Shown here: in pieces, positions 42,102 through 50,811 of the stretch
Position numbering within the stretch: the stretch's first letter is position 1
Layout: each line of letters starts with the position of its first letter
Assembly (NCBI RefSeq): GCF_002027705.1
Contig: NZ_MBTG01000056.1
Coordinates: forward strand, 186,001 to 250,000
Direction: 5' to 3'
DNA from: Paenibacillus ferrarius
GTDB lineage: Bacteria > Bacillota > Bacilli > Paenibacillales > NBRC-103111
Length of the DNA stretch: 64,000 nt
The notes under the pieces: generated by a model
What the model was told of the DNA's origin: nothing
Seen by the model: the letters and a program-made list of their open reading frames with translations, nothing else
The model's database searches: none
Translations under genes and position numbers: made by a program

Positions 42102-44252
42102 TTGGAAATAACACCATTAGGCTTTAAAAAGCCTGTAAGTTCAGATAGTGCAGATTTGAGAGTATTTATTGGGACAAATATGGATTTACTAGATATTTTA
42201 ATATCAAGAAAGGAAAAAGAAATTCCTAAACAATCTACTCCTCCAACCTCACCTAAAACCTACGATTTATGGATTGACACAACATCTGAGCCATACTCAC
42301 TTAAAATGTTCAGTGGATCTTTATGGGTATTAGTAGGCGGTAGCGGTTCTGGTGGCGCATCTGGCAAAAGTGCATATCAAGTCTGGCTAGATTTAGGAAA
42401 TACAGGAACACCTCAACAATTTATTGATTCTTTAAAGGGAGCGCAAGGAATTCAGGGTGCTATAGGTTCACAAGGTATTCAGGGGCAAAAAGGCGACCAA
42501 GGTATCCAAGGACTTAAAGGAGATCAGGGAATTCAGGGTATTCAAGGATTAAAAGGCGATCAAGGCATTCAAGGAGCTGCAGGAAGTGGTGGGAGCAGTA
42601 CTGGCACAATTCAAGGATTTGATAAATTCGTAATAAAGGATTCATGGAATACATCTGGTGTACACTCAACTCCTTCAAACATGGATACATTTTACATTAT
42701 CAACACAGGAACAACTGACCTCACTTTTAACATTAATGGTATCACTCAAAATATAAAAGCAAACGAAGAGCTTCTTGATATTTTCGATCAATTCTCACAA
42801 GTTACAATTTCTGCAACTGGTACATTCGAAGCTAAAGTTGGAAGTGCCATTGTTTCGCCTACCAGCTCTGTTAAAGATGCTTTTTCTGGTTCAGCAAATG
42901 TAACTAGAACTATTTCTGGTTCCATCGTAGGGATAAGTAATGATGGCACAAGTCCATTAACTTTAGTGGTGAATGGAATATCAAATACTATAGTTGCAGG
43001 AGATGTTAAGGAGTTTTTGTTTGCTCCATTTACTCAGATTACAGTAAATAGTACAATTCCATTTCGCGCATACGTTAAAGGAGTGCCAGCAGCTATTGAT
43101 ACAACACCCCCAAATCCTATCACTGGGTTAATGGCTGGCACAGCAACAACGAGTACAATTCCAATTAGTTGGACTGTCTCTAATTCAGGAGATGTCGTCA
43201 ACCAAGAAGTTGCTTACTCCTTAAATGGGGGAACAAGTTATACTATCGTTAGTTCTGCGATTAACCCTAGTTCTAGCTCTTACATTGTTACAGGGCTATC
43301 AGCTAACCAGTCGTATACAATCCGTGTGATAGCAATAGATGGTGCTGGAAACCGTTCTACAGGTGTGACTGTAGATAAATCAACTTTGGCATCTACCGAC
43401 ACAACACCACCTGAAGTAGTGACAAATTTAGCGGTAGGTACGCCGACATCAACTTCGGTTCCGTTAACTTGGACAGCATCTATTGCTTCAGATATCGCAA
43501 ATTATGAAGTGGCATTTTCCACAGATGGAACCAACTATACAATCTCTAGTGCATCGGTTACTGGAACCTCATATACAGTTACTGGATTGACAGCAAGCAC
43601 TCTTTATACATTCAGAGTTGCATCAATTGACACATCAAATAACCGTTCGTCGGGAAATCCAACGGTTCAAGCAACAACAACCACTCCAGCTTCGGGTACT
43701 GTTCAAGTATTCGATGACTTTAATCGTTCAGATGGGACAGTTGGCAATGCGGTTACAGGACAAGTATGGAATGGTGGAGGGGGAAGCCTTGCACCTACCA
43801 TTATGAGTAATCAGATTGGTTTCACTGCTAATTCCACTAATTATCCTAACTTTAGCATTAGTCTATCTGATAATGTTGATATTGAAATGGACTTAATATT
43901 ACCTACTTTAACTACTGGGAATATTTCTGGCGTTTCTGCACGAGTGAATGCTGGTAATAATCAAGGTTTAATATTTGGAGCACTTTCAAACGGGACTAGG
44001 GCAGGATTTCTTTCAACTTTAACGGGTGCAGCTACTGTTCCTGCAACAGCAAGCTTTACATTTAATACAGGGCAAGCATATCGTTTGAAACTAGAAGTAA
44101 GAGGAAATGTCTATAAGGGATACATTGATGGTGTTTTGATTCAGAGTTATACAGATACTGCGAATATAGGCTTGTCAAATACAAAGTATGGATTTGTTTT
44201 CTATAATACCGCTGTACCAAGAGGAGACAATTTCAAAATAACATCTCATTAA
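42102..44252 (+). CDS. Collagen-like tail fibre with two FN3 domains and a lectin-like tip
   Basis: 716 residues. Residues 1-95 resemble a fibre attachment domain. About 108-163 is a collagen-like triple helix (repeats of the GIQGLKGDQ type). Two beta domains follow, then two FN3 domains (each beginning DTTPP, about residues 330-525), and a C-terminal concanavalin/laminin-G-like jelly roll (about 535-715). The structure is that of a host-binding side fibre. It is separated from the tail module and may be an exchangeable adsorption protein. The next gene, an SGNH hydrolase, follows in 18 bases. Confidence 0.75.
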   Translation: MEITPLGFKKPVSSDSADLRVFIGTNMDLLDILISRKEKEIPKQSTPPTSPKTYDLWIDTTSEPYSLKMFSGSLWVLVGGSGSGGASGKSAYQVWLDLGNTGTPQQFIDSLKGAQGIQGAIGSQGIQGQKGDQGIQGLKGDQGIQGIQGLKGDQGIQGAAGSGGSSTGTIQGFDKFVIKDSWNTSGVHSTPSNMDTFYIINTGTTDLTFNINGITQNIKANEELLDIFDQFSQVTISATGTFEAKVGSAIVSPTSSVKDAFSGSANVTRTISGSIVGISNDGTSPLTLVVNGISNTIVAGDVKEFLFAPFTQITVNSTIPFRAYVKGVPAAIDTTPPNPITGLMAGTATTSTIPISWTVSNSGDVVNQEVAYSLNGGTSYTIVSSAINPSSSSYIVTGLSANQSYTIRVIAIDGAGNRSTGVTVDKSTLASTDTTPPEVVTNLAVGTPTSTSVPLTWTASIASDIANYEVAFSTDGTNYTISSASVTGTSYTVTGLTASTLYTFRVASIDTSNNRSSGNPTVQATTTTPASGTVQVFDDFNRSDGTVGNAVTGQVWNGGGGSLAPTIMSNQIGFTANSTNYPNFSISLSDNVDIEMDLILPTLTTGNISGVSARVNAGNNQGLIFGALSNGTRAGFLSTLTGAATVPATASFTFNTGQAYRLKLEVRGNVYKGYIDGVLIQSYTDTANIGLSNTKYGFVFYNTAVPRGDNFKITSH

Positions 44253-44270
44253 GAAAGGGGGCGTATTGAA

Positions 44271-44945
44271 TTGACATTGAAGAAAACATCAACTCCAAGT
44301 AGCTCAGGTACGCCTGATACTACCTATTCAAAGTATATTGGTAAAAAACTATATTGTTTTGGGGACAGCATAACACAATCAGTGGGTGCAACAAACAACT
44401 ATCCTACATATGTAGCAACAAAATTAAATGTTACGATGACTAATTTTGGAAGCTCTGGCGCAGATAACAATCGATTACGATGTATTGTGTGTGGTGGAAC
44501 ATCAAGTGGAGGACTTACATTTACAGCACCAGACTTTTCAAATATTGATATTGTGACTTTGACCATTGGGCATAATGGTGGTGTTGGAAGTTCAACAATT
44601 AACGACATTTCAGGGATCACTGATTTCAATTTATATCCTGATACTTTTTATGGCAATGTGTGTCGAAGTATTGAGTACATACTGAACCAAAATCAAAATA
44701 TTAGAATATACTTGTTGACTCCAATTCAATCACTCAACTCAACATATATCACAAGCACAGCTGCCGCTACTACAGCTATAAAAGTAATAGGTTCTAAATA
44801 CGCTTTACCTGTAATTGATCTGCAAAACACTAGTGGACTACATTTTAGAAACATAAGTTTATTTACAAGTGATGGAACACATCCAAATCCATCGGGGGCA
44901 CAAAGAATTGCTGAAGTTGTTTATAGGCAAATGTTAAGCTACTGA
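44271..44945 (+). CDS. SGNH/GDSL hydrolase, tail-associated esterase
   Basis: 224 residues, TTG start after AAAGGGGG. Catalytic signature FGDSITQ at about residues 28-34 (nucleophile Ser), Gly in GSSGADNN, TIGHNGG (block III, His instead of Asn order) and DGTHPNPSG (Asp and His of the triad) near the C-terminus. Such enzymes deacetylate surface polysaccharides. No signal peptide, so probably released with or on virions; placement after the fibre gene supports joint action in adsorption. Confidence 0.8.
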   Translation: MTLKKTSTPSSSGTPDTTYSKYIGKKLYCFGDSITQSVGATNNYPTYVATKLNVTMTNFGSSGADNNRLRCIVCGGTSSGGLTFTAPDFSNIDIVTLTIGHNGGVGSSTINDISGITDFNLYPDTFYGNVCRSIEYILNQNQNIRIYLLTPIQSLNSTYITSTAAATTAIKVIGSKYALPVIDLQNTSGLHFRNISLFTSDGTHPNPSGAQRIAEVVYRQMLSY

Positions 44946-45187
44946 CGCTTTCCTGTAACTCGAAAACCAAAGAAGCTAATGCAATTACGAGGACATAGGT
45001 CTTCATTAAGTTCATAAGACCATCCACCTTCATCGAAGTTGTAGTGCCCTTCAGCTCGCCATAGAACATGACACTTTGGACATCTTAAAGTATCTACATT
45101 TGGATCACTCGATTGCACTATTGCTACATTGGATTTATTAGACGTAAAAAAGGTAGAAAAATTAGTGAGTAATTTCAGAGTAAACAC
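44939..45187 (-). CDS. Small zinc-ribbon protein, convergent with the esterase gene
   Basis: Up to 82 residues on the minus strand; ends seven bases inside the esterase gene. GTG 45187 is the outer start, but the AAGAAGGGG ribosome site practically touches it, so the true start is uncertain. Cys pairs in RCPKCHVLW and LCPRNC form a likely zinc site. No membrane part. Function unknown; orientation opposite to the late operon suggests cargo. Confidence 0.45.
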   Translation of the reverse strand: MFTLKLLTNFSTFFTSNKSNVAIVQSSDPNVDTLRCPKCHVLWRAEGHYNFDEGGWSYELNEDLCPRNCISFFGFRVTGKRQ

Positions 45188-45295
45188 CCCTTCTTAATAA
45201 CGAACGAAATTATAGGAATATATTACCATGGATTAAGCGGAAAAGAAATATGTTTTGATTTGATGGGAAATTAAATAAGAGGCTTAGATTAACAA

Positions 45296-45323
45296 GGCGA
45301 ATCCAATGGGTTCGTCTTTTTTT
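45296..45323 (+). terminator. Terminator or attenuator directly before the endolysin gene
   Basis: GGCGAATCC (45296-45304) pairs with GGGTTCGTC (45308-45316), two G-U pairs, then seven Ts. It lies 20 bases before the endolysin start codon and so could limit endolysin expression. Confidence 0.6.
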
Positions 45324-45342
45324 CGTTAGGAGGAAACGAATA

Positions 45343-46008
45343 ATGTTACTCTCACAATTACTAAATAAGAGTGAAGCAAGAATAAGTAAACTTCATCCCG
45401 TTGTAGCAACTAAGACTCGTCAACTTATTACCGCGGCGTTTAATGAAGGTATCAACATTGTTATAGTTCAAGGATTACGCACATTTGAAGAACAAGCAGC
45501 CTTATATGCTCAAGGTAGAACAACAGCAGGTGCAATTGTGACGAATGCTAGGGCTGGATATTCGATGCACAACTATGGGGTAGCTCTGGATTTCTGCCTT
45601 TTAGCTGATGATGGTATTAATGTAGTGTGGACTGTTAATGACAAGTGGCTTAGAGTCGGAGCAATTGGTAAAAGCCTTGGATTTGTCTGGGGTGGAGATT
45701 GGACTTATGAAAAAGAAGGAATTGTAGATTATCCACATTTTGAGATGAGTTTTGGTTTGAGTATTAATGACTTGAGAAATGGCGCAAAGTTGCCCGATTT
45801 AGTTGAAACTGTAAAGGATGAGGATGAGATGAAACTTGATTTAAATCAATGGAAAATGCTTGGTGATTCAATCGATGCTTGGTACAGAAAAGGCTGGATT
45901 ACAGATTATAAATGGGCAGAGAAAAGCTATAAACAAGAGTTAACTCTAAGTGATTTGGCATGGCTGCAATCAATTGTTTTCTCTCGTCAAAATGGAATTC
46001 AGGTTTAG
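45343..46008 (+). CDS. VanY/CwlK-type L,D-peptidase endolysin
   Basis: 221 residues. The M15 peptidase domain covers residues 1-140: QGLRTFEEQ, then SMHNYGVALDF with His76 and Asp83 (zinc ligands), GGDW and DYPHFE with His132. C-terminal residues 165-221 are a separate helical module, probably cell-wall binding. It should cut peptidoglycan stem peptides at lysis, after the holin opens the membrane. No signal peptide, consistent with holin-dependent release. Confidence 0.85.
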   Translation: MLLSQLLNKSEARISKLHPVVATKTRQLITAAFNEGINIVIVQGLRTFEEQAALYAQGRTTAGAIVTNARAGYSMHNYGVALDFCLLADDGINVVWTVNDKWLRVGAIGKSLGFVWGGDWTYEKEGIVDYPHFEMSFGLSINDLRNGAKLPDLVETVKDEDEMKLDLNQWKMLGDSIDAWYRKGWITDYKWAEKSYKQELTLSDLAWLQSIVFSRQNGIQV

Positions 46009-46009
46009 T

Positions 46010-46753
46010 ATGGAAAGACAATATCTACTCAAGCCAGATAGACCAGACCCTAAAGACTATAAGTATGCCAGCTATAGTTCTCAAGAAATTAAACCAATTG
46101 ATCTTCGTCCATACGATTTCCCTGAAATACTAGATCAAGGTTACTTAGGTTCATGTACCGCTTTCGCAATATCGGCTTTGAAACAGTTTAAAGAAAGAAA
46201 TGAAAGCCAAATTAATGCATACTTTTATCTTTCACAACTTTACCTATATTACAAAGAACGAGAAATTGAAGGAACAATTGACTTTGATTCTGGTGCGTCA
46301 ATACGTGATGGTCTGAAAGTACTACAGCAAGTTGGATGTTGTACAACTTCCTATTTTCCATACGTTGAATCTAACTATAAGAATAAACCTAGTATTGAAG
46401 CAGATGAAAATGCTAAAGAGCATAAGATTAATTCATATTCGCGCTTGTTTACTGCACTTCAATTGAAACAGGCACTATCTGAAAAGAATCCAGTTGTTAT
46501 GGGTGTAGAGATATTCCAAAGTTTTGAGAGTTTTGAAGTAGCAAGTACAGGCGTAGTACCATTTCCTGATAGAAACAAAGAGTATTCGTTAGGTTATCAC
46601 GCTGTTTTAGCAATGGGATGGAAGATAATCAATGGTGAGGAATATATCATCTGCCGTAACTCGTGGTCGAAACAGTGGGGGGACAAAGGTTACTTCTATC
46701 TTCCGATGAGTTATATTGGAAGATTAGTTTCAGATATGTGGGTTACGAATTAA
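46010..46753 (+). CDS. Papain-like (C1A) cysteine peptidase
   Basis: 247 residues from ATG 46010, two bases after the endolysin stop; the frame extends into the endolysin gene without relevance. The catalytic set is intact: Gln43 in DQG, Cys49 in GSCTAF, His197 in GYHAVL, and Asn217 in CRNSWSKQWG. No signal or propeptide-like stretch beyond about 30 residues is seen. Papain-family enzymes are rare beside phage endolysins; it could assist lysis, process virion proteins or attack a host protein. Its partner is unknown. Confidence 0.75.
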   Translation: MERQYLLKPDRPDPKDYKYASYSSQEIKPIDLRPYDFPEILDQGYLGSCTAFAISALKQFKERNESQINAYFYLSQLYLYYKEREIEGTIDFDSGASIRDGLKVLQQVGCCTTSYFPYVESNYKNKPSIEADENAKEHKINSYSRLFTALQLKQALSEKNPVVMGVEIFQSFESFEVASTGVVPFPDRNKEYSLGYHAVLAMGWKIINGEEYIICRNSWSKQWGDKGYFYLPMSYIGRLVSDMWVTN

Positions 46754-46784
46754 TTGAATATTGATTGAACTAAGAACAACCAAA

Positions 46785-46843
46785 AGGGATAATATGAACT
46801 AAGAATGGCCAAGTGCTATTGTAGTTTGTATTATCCCTGTTTT
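46785..46843 (+). terminator. Terminator ending the lysis operon
   Basis: AGGGATAATA (46785-46794) pairs with TATTATCCCT (46829-46838), followed by GTTTTCGCTTTT. The loop carries a partly repeated GAACTAAGAA. Confidence 0.65.
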
Positions 46844-46856
46844 CGCTTTTATAAAA

Positions 46857-46897
46857 TAAAAATAACAGTATACAATATATTTAATGTGTGTTATATT
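46857..46897 (+). promoter_or_regulatory. Box-linked promoter of the 46918 gene
   Basis: TAAAAATAA (46857-46865), TATACA (46869-46874), a 17-base spacer and TGT-TATATT (46892-46897). Same geometry as promoters at 2238 and 4292. Confidence 0.65.
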
Positions 46898-46917
46898 AAT
46901 TTTGCGGAGGAAAATAT

Positions 46918-47184
46918 TTGAAGAAAGGAGAGATGAAGATGATCAATATTCGCAAAGTGGAAGATGAAGTTTGGAATAGAATTAAGCAGAAGACGAATTG
47001 GACAGACGATCAAATTAAACTGAGCCAAAGTATGGTAAGCAATACAGTTAGTTTGTATGTAACAATGATGTTTCAAGTTTATAATGAACAACTCATTGAA
47101 TTAATCAGCGGTGACAATTTTATCAGGTTGCAGAACATTGACCAGACAGCACAAGACATCCTAAAAGTTAAAGAAGTTATGTAA
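46918..47184 (+). CDS. Small hypothetical phage protein under a box-linked promoter
   Basis: 88 residues from TTG 46918 after GCGGAGG; ATG 46933 with AAAGGAGAG is an equally good internal start (83 residues). Helical, charged, no motif. Sits just after the lysis operon and shares the regulatory element of the replication genes, so it is more likely an early or regulatory protein than a late one. Confidence 0.55.
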   Translation: MKKGEMKMINIRKVEDEVWNRIKQKTNWTDDQIKLSQSMVSNTVSLYVTMMFQVYNEQLIELISGDNFIRLQNIDQTAQDILKVKEVM

Positions 47185-47209
47185 AACAAAAATAAAATAT
47201 AATTTAAAT

Positions 47210-47231
47210 AAAAAAACTACCAGAAGGTAGT
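47210..47231 (-). terminator. Terminator of the minus-strand membrane protein gene
   Basis: On the minus strand ACTACC-TTCT-GGTAGT is followed by seven Ts. It lies 16 bases past the stop of the 47247-48155 gene. Confidence 0.75.
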
Positions 47232-47246
47232 GATGGAAGTTAAATG

Positions 47247-48155
47247 CTATTTGTAATGAGGTGGTAGCAAAATATTAGATGTGAAATGAGTAGGATAGAT
47301 TGTTACTTTGCCGAAGTTTGTTAAGATTGTTGTAAACTTAATTTCATCAATCTCAATTTTTTGTATCATCTGTTTACCTATTGATGAAGCTTTATTTTCA
47401 TCAGCAATTAATATGAAACCATCGATATCTCCATTAATAATATATTTATTATGATAAATAGTACCATTTTTCATCTTGATTGTTACTGTTAATTTTGAAT
47501 TTGAGATTAATCTGAACGTCTTGATAAGTGGTATTAAAGAAATAAAATATGCTATTGATAAAGCAAATACAGTGTAAATCAATTCCTTATAACCTGTTAG
47601 TGGCAGTTCCAATAACATTTTACTTGAAGATAAAGTAGTATTGTTATGAGATTCACCGATATTAAGAATAGTTATATTAATAAGAACCCCATACATCAGT
47701 GAAAGTAAAATAAAATATACTACCATCGAGATAACTATTAAAAGAAAAAGGAATAAGCCAGATCTCTTTTTATCCCTTATAGCAACTGTAAGTTTATTGA
47801 AATAATAGTTTCTAAATTTTTTAATAATTATGATTGTCATAAGAAATAGTAAAATAGCGAGGAAAATAATAGACGACCACCATTTAAATACAATATGTAA
47901 AGGTGTGTTAGAAGAACCCTCGGACTTGTCTAATACTGTAATTAATACAAAGTAAGCTGTTGCAAAGATAACAAAGAAAATATACAAGGTTATTTGTCTG
48001 AAGGTTTTTATTGAACTACTTAGAAACAACTCCTCTTCTTTCGGGGCAGTAATTATCGTAAATGGATTAAAAACTAGCTTAATTTTACTTTTACTACTGA
48101 ATAACGCTATTCCTAAGCCACTAAACACCCAAGTAATGATATTGTATAAATCCAT
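47247..48155 (-). CDS. Multi-span membrane protein, lysogeny cargo
   Basis: 302 residues with an N-terminal helix (about 4-20), helices near 52-72, 88-110, 132-158 and 195-220, and a C-terminal cytoplasmic beta-rich domain (about 225-300). No family recognised. Its promoter GGTAGAATATACC and terminator are its own, so it is an independent cargo gene, oriented against the late operon. Membrane cargo in prophages often blocks superinfection or alters the cell surface; both are speculation here. Confidence 0.6.
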   Translation of the reverse strand: MDLYNIITWVFSGLGIALFSSKSKIKLVFNPFTIITAPKEEELFLSSSIKTFRQITLYIFFVIFATAYFVLITVLDKSEGSSNTPLHIVFKWWSSIIFLAILLFLMTIIIIKKFRNYYFNKLTVAIRDKKRSGLFLFLLIVISMVVYFILLSLMYGVLINITILNIGESHNNTTLSSSKMLLELPLTGYKELIYTVFALSIAYFISLIPLIKTFRLISNSKLTVTIKMKNGTIYHNKYIINGDIDGFILIADENKASSIGKQMIQKIEIDEIKFTTILTNFGKVTIYPTHFTSNILLPPHYK

Positions 48156-48183
48156 TTTATTTCAGCCCCATTTGTATTTAATA

Positions 48184-48196
48184 GGTATATTCTACC
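48184..48196 (-). promoter_or_regulatory. Extended -10 promoter GGTAGAATATACC
   Basis: On the minus strand TGG-TAGAAT within GGTAGAATATACC, 29 bases before the start codon. Similar to the lipoprotein promoter at 27608 and the promoter at 53299; followed, as at 53299, by TATTA. Confidence 0.5.
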
Positions 48197-48291
48197 ACAT
48201 TTAATAACAAATTAGCGGGTTTGAATGTCATGTTTTTGAATAATTTGTCATAAATAATTGATCAAGAAGAAAGCCCAATGAAAGCATAATT

Positions 48292-48906
48292 TTATTCGGC
48301 AATATTTTGTGTCTTGTTCTTTTTGAAAAAATCAAACCCATTTGAAATTGCTTCAAAAATAGAAATGCCGATTACCAACACATTAATCAAGTTAGCCTTT
48401 AGAAGATCAAATTGTGAGAAACTTTTTTTACATTTTTGAAATAATTCATATGTGGCTTTTTCGTTGCAATCTATGCCTAAATCAAAAGGTCCAATGTTAA
48501 ACGCAATAGCGAACGTGAAAAAGGCAATCAAAATGTAAAACGCAAATTTAATTAAAATTGTTGCTTTCCTTGTCCTGAATAAAATATTAAGAAAAACAAT
48601 GTAGAGAACAAATACCGAAAATGTCAAAACAATAAATTTGTTAACATCGTGCTGCTGATATTTAATACTTATCTTACCTAAAATATAAAAGGAATAATGC
48701 AAGGTTACTAAAGAGAATACAAACTTAGTGCAAGTAAAAGAAAATCTGAACAGCGACCAGATCAATGTGCATACTGCAACTAACGGAATTACATTAAAAT
48801 ATACATTCGCATTCGATGCCAATTCAGCAGATAGTAGCAATAACATGATTCCAAATAGGTGATTAATTTCTTTGTTTACAAAAATTCTCTTTATACGATT
48901 AAGCAT
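48292..48906 (-). CDS. Multi-span membrane protein of unknown function
   Basis: 204 residues with about five hydrophobic helices (about 17-33, 35-52, 60-75, 88-108, 115-137) and a cytoplasmic Lys-rich C-terminus. Next to a second membrane protein gene in the same direction. TATAAT about 40 bases upstream of the start may be its -10. No family recognised; probable lysogeny cargo. Confidence 0.55.
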   Translation of the reverse strand: MLNRIKRIFVNKEINHLFGIMLLLLSAELASNANVYFNVIPLVAVCTLIWSLFRFSFTCTKFVFSLVTLHYSFYILGKISIKYQQHDVNKFIVLTFSVFVLYIVFLNILFRTRKATILIKFAFYILIAFFTFAIAFNIGPFDLGIDCNEKATYELFQKCKKSFSQFDLLKANLINVLVIGISIFEAISNGFDFFKKNKTQNIAE

Positions 48907-49028
48907 TATTTTCCAACTTTCTGTATCTATAATGAGACATTATAAGTTACCAAATATCACCATGTCTACATCTTTCGACAAAGAGTGGAAGCAAATAAAA
49001 TAAGGATTTCATAAGGAGGATTAATTCG

Positions 49029-49352
49029 TTGGATTTTAGCAAAATGTTTGATGATCGGTTTTTACATCGTAACAAATCAATAGGCTCATATTGTGTAGAA
49101 TGGTATTTAGACTGTGGAATAGTCATTGAGAATGAAATCTGGAAAAACGATCAGAAAAGAAGAGAATCTATTCTTCAATCTCTCTGGGAGGAATGTTTAG
49201 ATGATAGTCCATGGCTCAGTGATAAAAATCCAGACGATTACCGAAAAATAATCTATTATCGAGATGGAGAAGAACTGGAAACAGGAAGAAAAATAATTCT
49301 TGCTATCGAAAATATTACATGGGGTTCTCCAACACTATACATAAAGAAATAG
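49029..49352 (+). CDS. Hypothetical accessory protein
   Basis: 107 residues, TTG start after AAGGAGG. Rich in Trp, Asp, Glu and Arg with an ILQSLWEECL helix; acidic; no motif. TAAAAATAA (49364-49372) lies just after its stop. Function unknown. Confidence 0.5.
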   Translation: MDFSKMFDDRFLHRNKSIGSYCVEWYLDCGIVIENEIWKNDQKRRESILQSLWEECLDDSPWLSDKNPDDYRKIIYYRDGEELETGRKIILAIENITWGSPTLYIKK

Positions 49353-49374
49353 TTTATGAAAACTAAAAATAAAA

Positions 49375-49788
49375 TTAATTAAATAAATTACTAAACACAA
49401 ACAAATCTTGTTTACTCAACTCTGCCCGTTGTTCATCCCAATTGAATCCATCTACTTGGGCAGAGTACATATACAATCTATCGTTCTCACTTAATACATA
49501 AATGGTGAATCGTCTATCTTTAACAATTAGTTTGTAGTTTAGAATTCTTTCATCATTAAACTCATGTTTGAGTAAATCACGTATCGCGTATTCACTCTCA
49601 TAAAGATAGTAGATATTCAGCATGTCCCAGATGAATTCCATTTTGACTAGGTACGACTTAGATTCTCGGAGGCATGAAGGATGGAAGGGCACGAAGCCAT
49701 TTAGACATACTTTTTCTTCATCGTCTACTACACCACAGTAATAGCACATGGCTGCGTGTACGTCGCAGTATCTTAGTTTGAGAGACAT
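49375..49788 (-). CDS. Hypothetical protein with N-terminal Cys/His cluster
   Basis: 137 residues. Residues 8-40 hold CDVHAAMCYYCGVV and a later HPSC, a possible zinc-binding pair. The rest is alpha/beta, Tyr-rich. Faces the neighbouring plus-strand genes. No family recognised. Confidence 0.5.
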   Translation of the reverse strand: MSLKLRYCDVHAAMCYYCGVVDDEEKVCLNGFVPFHPSCLRESKSYLVKMEFIWDMLNIYYLYESEYAIRDLLKHEFNDERILNYKLIVKDRRFTIYVLSENDRLYMYSAQVDGFNWDEQRAELSKQDLFVFSNLFN

Positions 49789-49845
49789 TTGTTCACCCGT
49801 TGAAAGTTGTATTTTATAAGGAATTATAACATAGAGAGGAGATTT

Positions 49846-50061
49846 ATGATTAAAACAACAAGTTATTTAAATTATTGTCCAAGGTTCAAAGATTACTCGC
49901 CAGTTTTAGTAGTAAGCGATAATGAAAGTACCGAAAGTTTTGAAATGGGTGTTTATGGTGATTTGGCTGAAGCTGAAGAAGCAATTAGTAAAGCCGAGCT
50001 TCATGTGAGTAAATATAGGAATGTTACTGAATTAGTCGCGGCAATAGAAAATCAGGAATAG
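49846..50061 (+). CDS. Small acidic accessory protein
   Basis: 71 residues from ATG 49846 after GAGAGGAG. Compact alpha/beta with Glu/Ala-rich helix (DLAEAEEAISKAE). Followed 21 bases later by the Pth2-type gene, perhaps one operon. Function unknown. Confidence 0.55.
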   Translation: MIKTTSYLNYCPRFKDYSPVLVVSDNESTESFEMGVYGDLAEAEEAISKAELHVSKYRNVTELVAAIENQE

Positions 50062-50082
50062 GATGGCAACTGGAGGAATTGA

Positions 50083-50592
50083 ATGTATATCGAAATGAAG
50101 AATGATGAATATGAGAAGTTTGAAGAATATGTTGCCAAAACAGAAAAGTCGCAAGGAGCAGAGTGGGATAAGTTGAGGGAGATGGTTAATAATCATAAAG
50201 ATTCTAGAAAGTCAGATGATGACGAATTAGTCCAATACTTTATCGTTAACTCAGAACTCAATATGTCAGCAGGTAAGATTGCTGCTCAAGTGGCACATGT
50301 GGAAACATTGTGTACTATGTCTATCTTAAATGAGGGTAGAGTGCAATTCGATGAAGATGATGATATTAATCAAAGATATGAAATGTTTTACAAATGGTTA
50401 AATCACAATCAACCTAAAATCATCCTTCGCGGCAAACAAAAGGAACTAGAAAAGTTAATTGAACAAGGCTGGTATTATATCTGCGACAATGGACGAACAG
50501 AAATACCTGAAGGATCACTGACTGTAATTGGGTGCTCTCCTGAATGGAAATCGGTGATGAAGCCAATCGTGAAGAGGTTTCAGTTGTTATGA
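50083..50592 (+). CDS. Pth2-type peptidyl-tRNA hydrolase domain protein
   Basis: 169 residues. From residue 47 to the end the sequence follows the archaeal/eukaryotic Pth2 family: QYFIVNSELNMSAGKIAAQVAHVE, then KIILRGK and DNGRTEIPEGSLTVIG. The first 45 residues are an extra charged helix. Pth2 releases amino acids or peptides from peptidyl-tRNA. Host bacteria use the unrelated Pth1, so this is an acquired phage function, maybe supporting translation or countering tRNA-targeting defence. Its stop overlaps the next ATG. Confidence 0.7.
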   Translation: MYIEMKNDEYEKFEEYVAKTEKSQGAEWDKLREMVNNHKDSRKSDDDELVQYFIVNSELNMSAGKIAAQVAHVETLCTMSILNEGRVQFDEDDDINQRYEMFYKWLNHNQPKIILRGKQKELEKLIEQGWYYICDNGRTEIPEGSLTVIGCSPEWKSVMKPIVKRFQLL

Positions 50593-50771
50593 AAAGGAAA
50601 AGAGTGAATAGTGGAATTACTATAAACGGACTGATAAACAATGGCAATAGCGATACAAGAACACTAGATGAAAAAATTGAAAGCTTGCGTAAATTAGGTG
50701 TGAATGTATCGGCTGTAATAGAAGACAAGACATTGTGGTCTAGAATAAAACGATATTTTTTTTGGAATTGA
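50589..50771 (+). CDS. Small basic hypothetical protein
   Basis: 60 residues from ATG 50589, overlapping the Pth2 gene's stop and preceded by GAAGAGG. Basic N-terminus, a short helix LDEKIESLRKLG, and an aromatic-basic end (RIKRYFFWN). Likely co-translated with Pth2. No motif recognised. Confidence 0.5.
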   Translation: MKRKRVNSGITINGLINNGNSDTRTLDEKIESLRKLGVNVSAVIEDKTLWSRIKRYFFWN

Positions 50772-50811
50772 AGTATCTGATATTAATACAAAGGGAGAAT
50801 GTATTCTAGAA

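Noticed and set aside
49364-49372. TAAAAATAA box after the 49029 gene as a promoter
   Set aside because: No -35/-10 follows at the usual distance and no plus-strand gene starts nearby; it may be chance or a fossil site.
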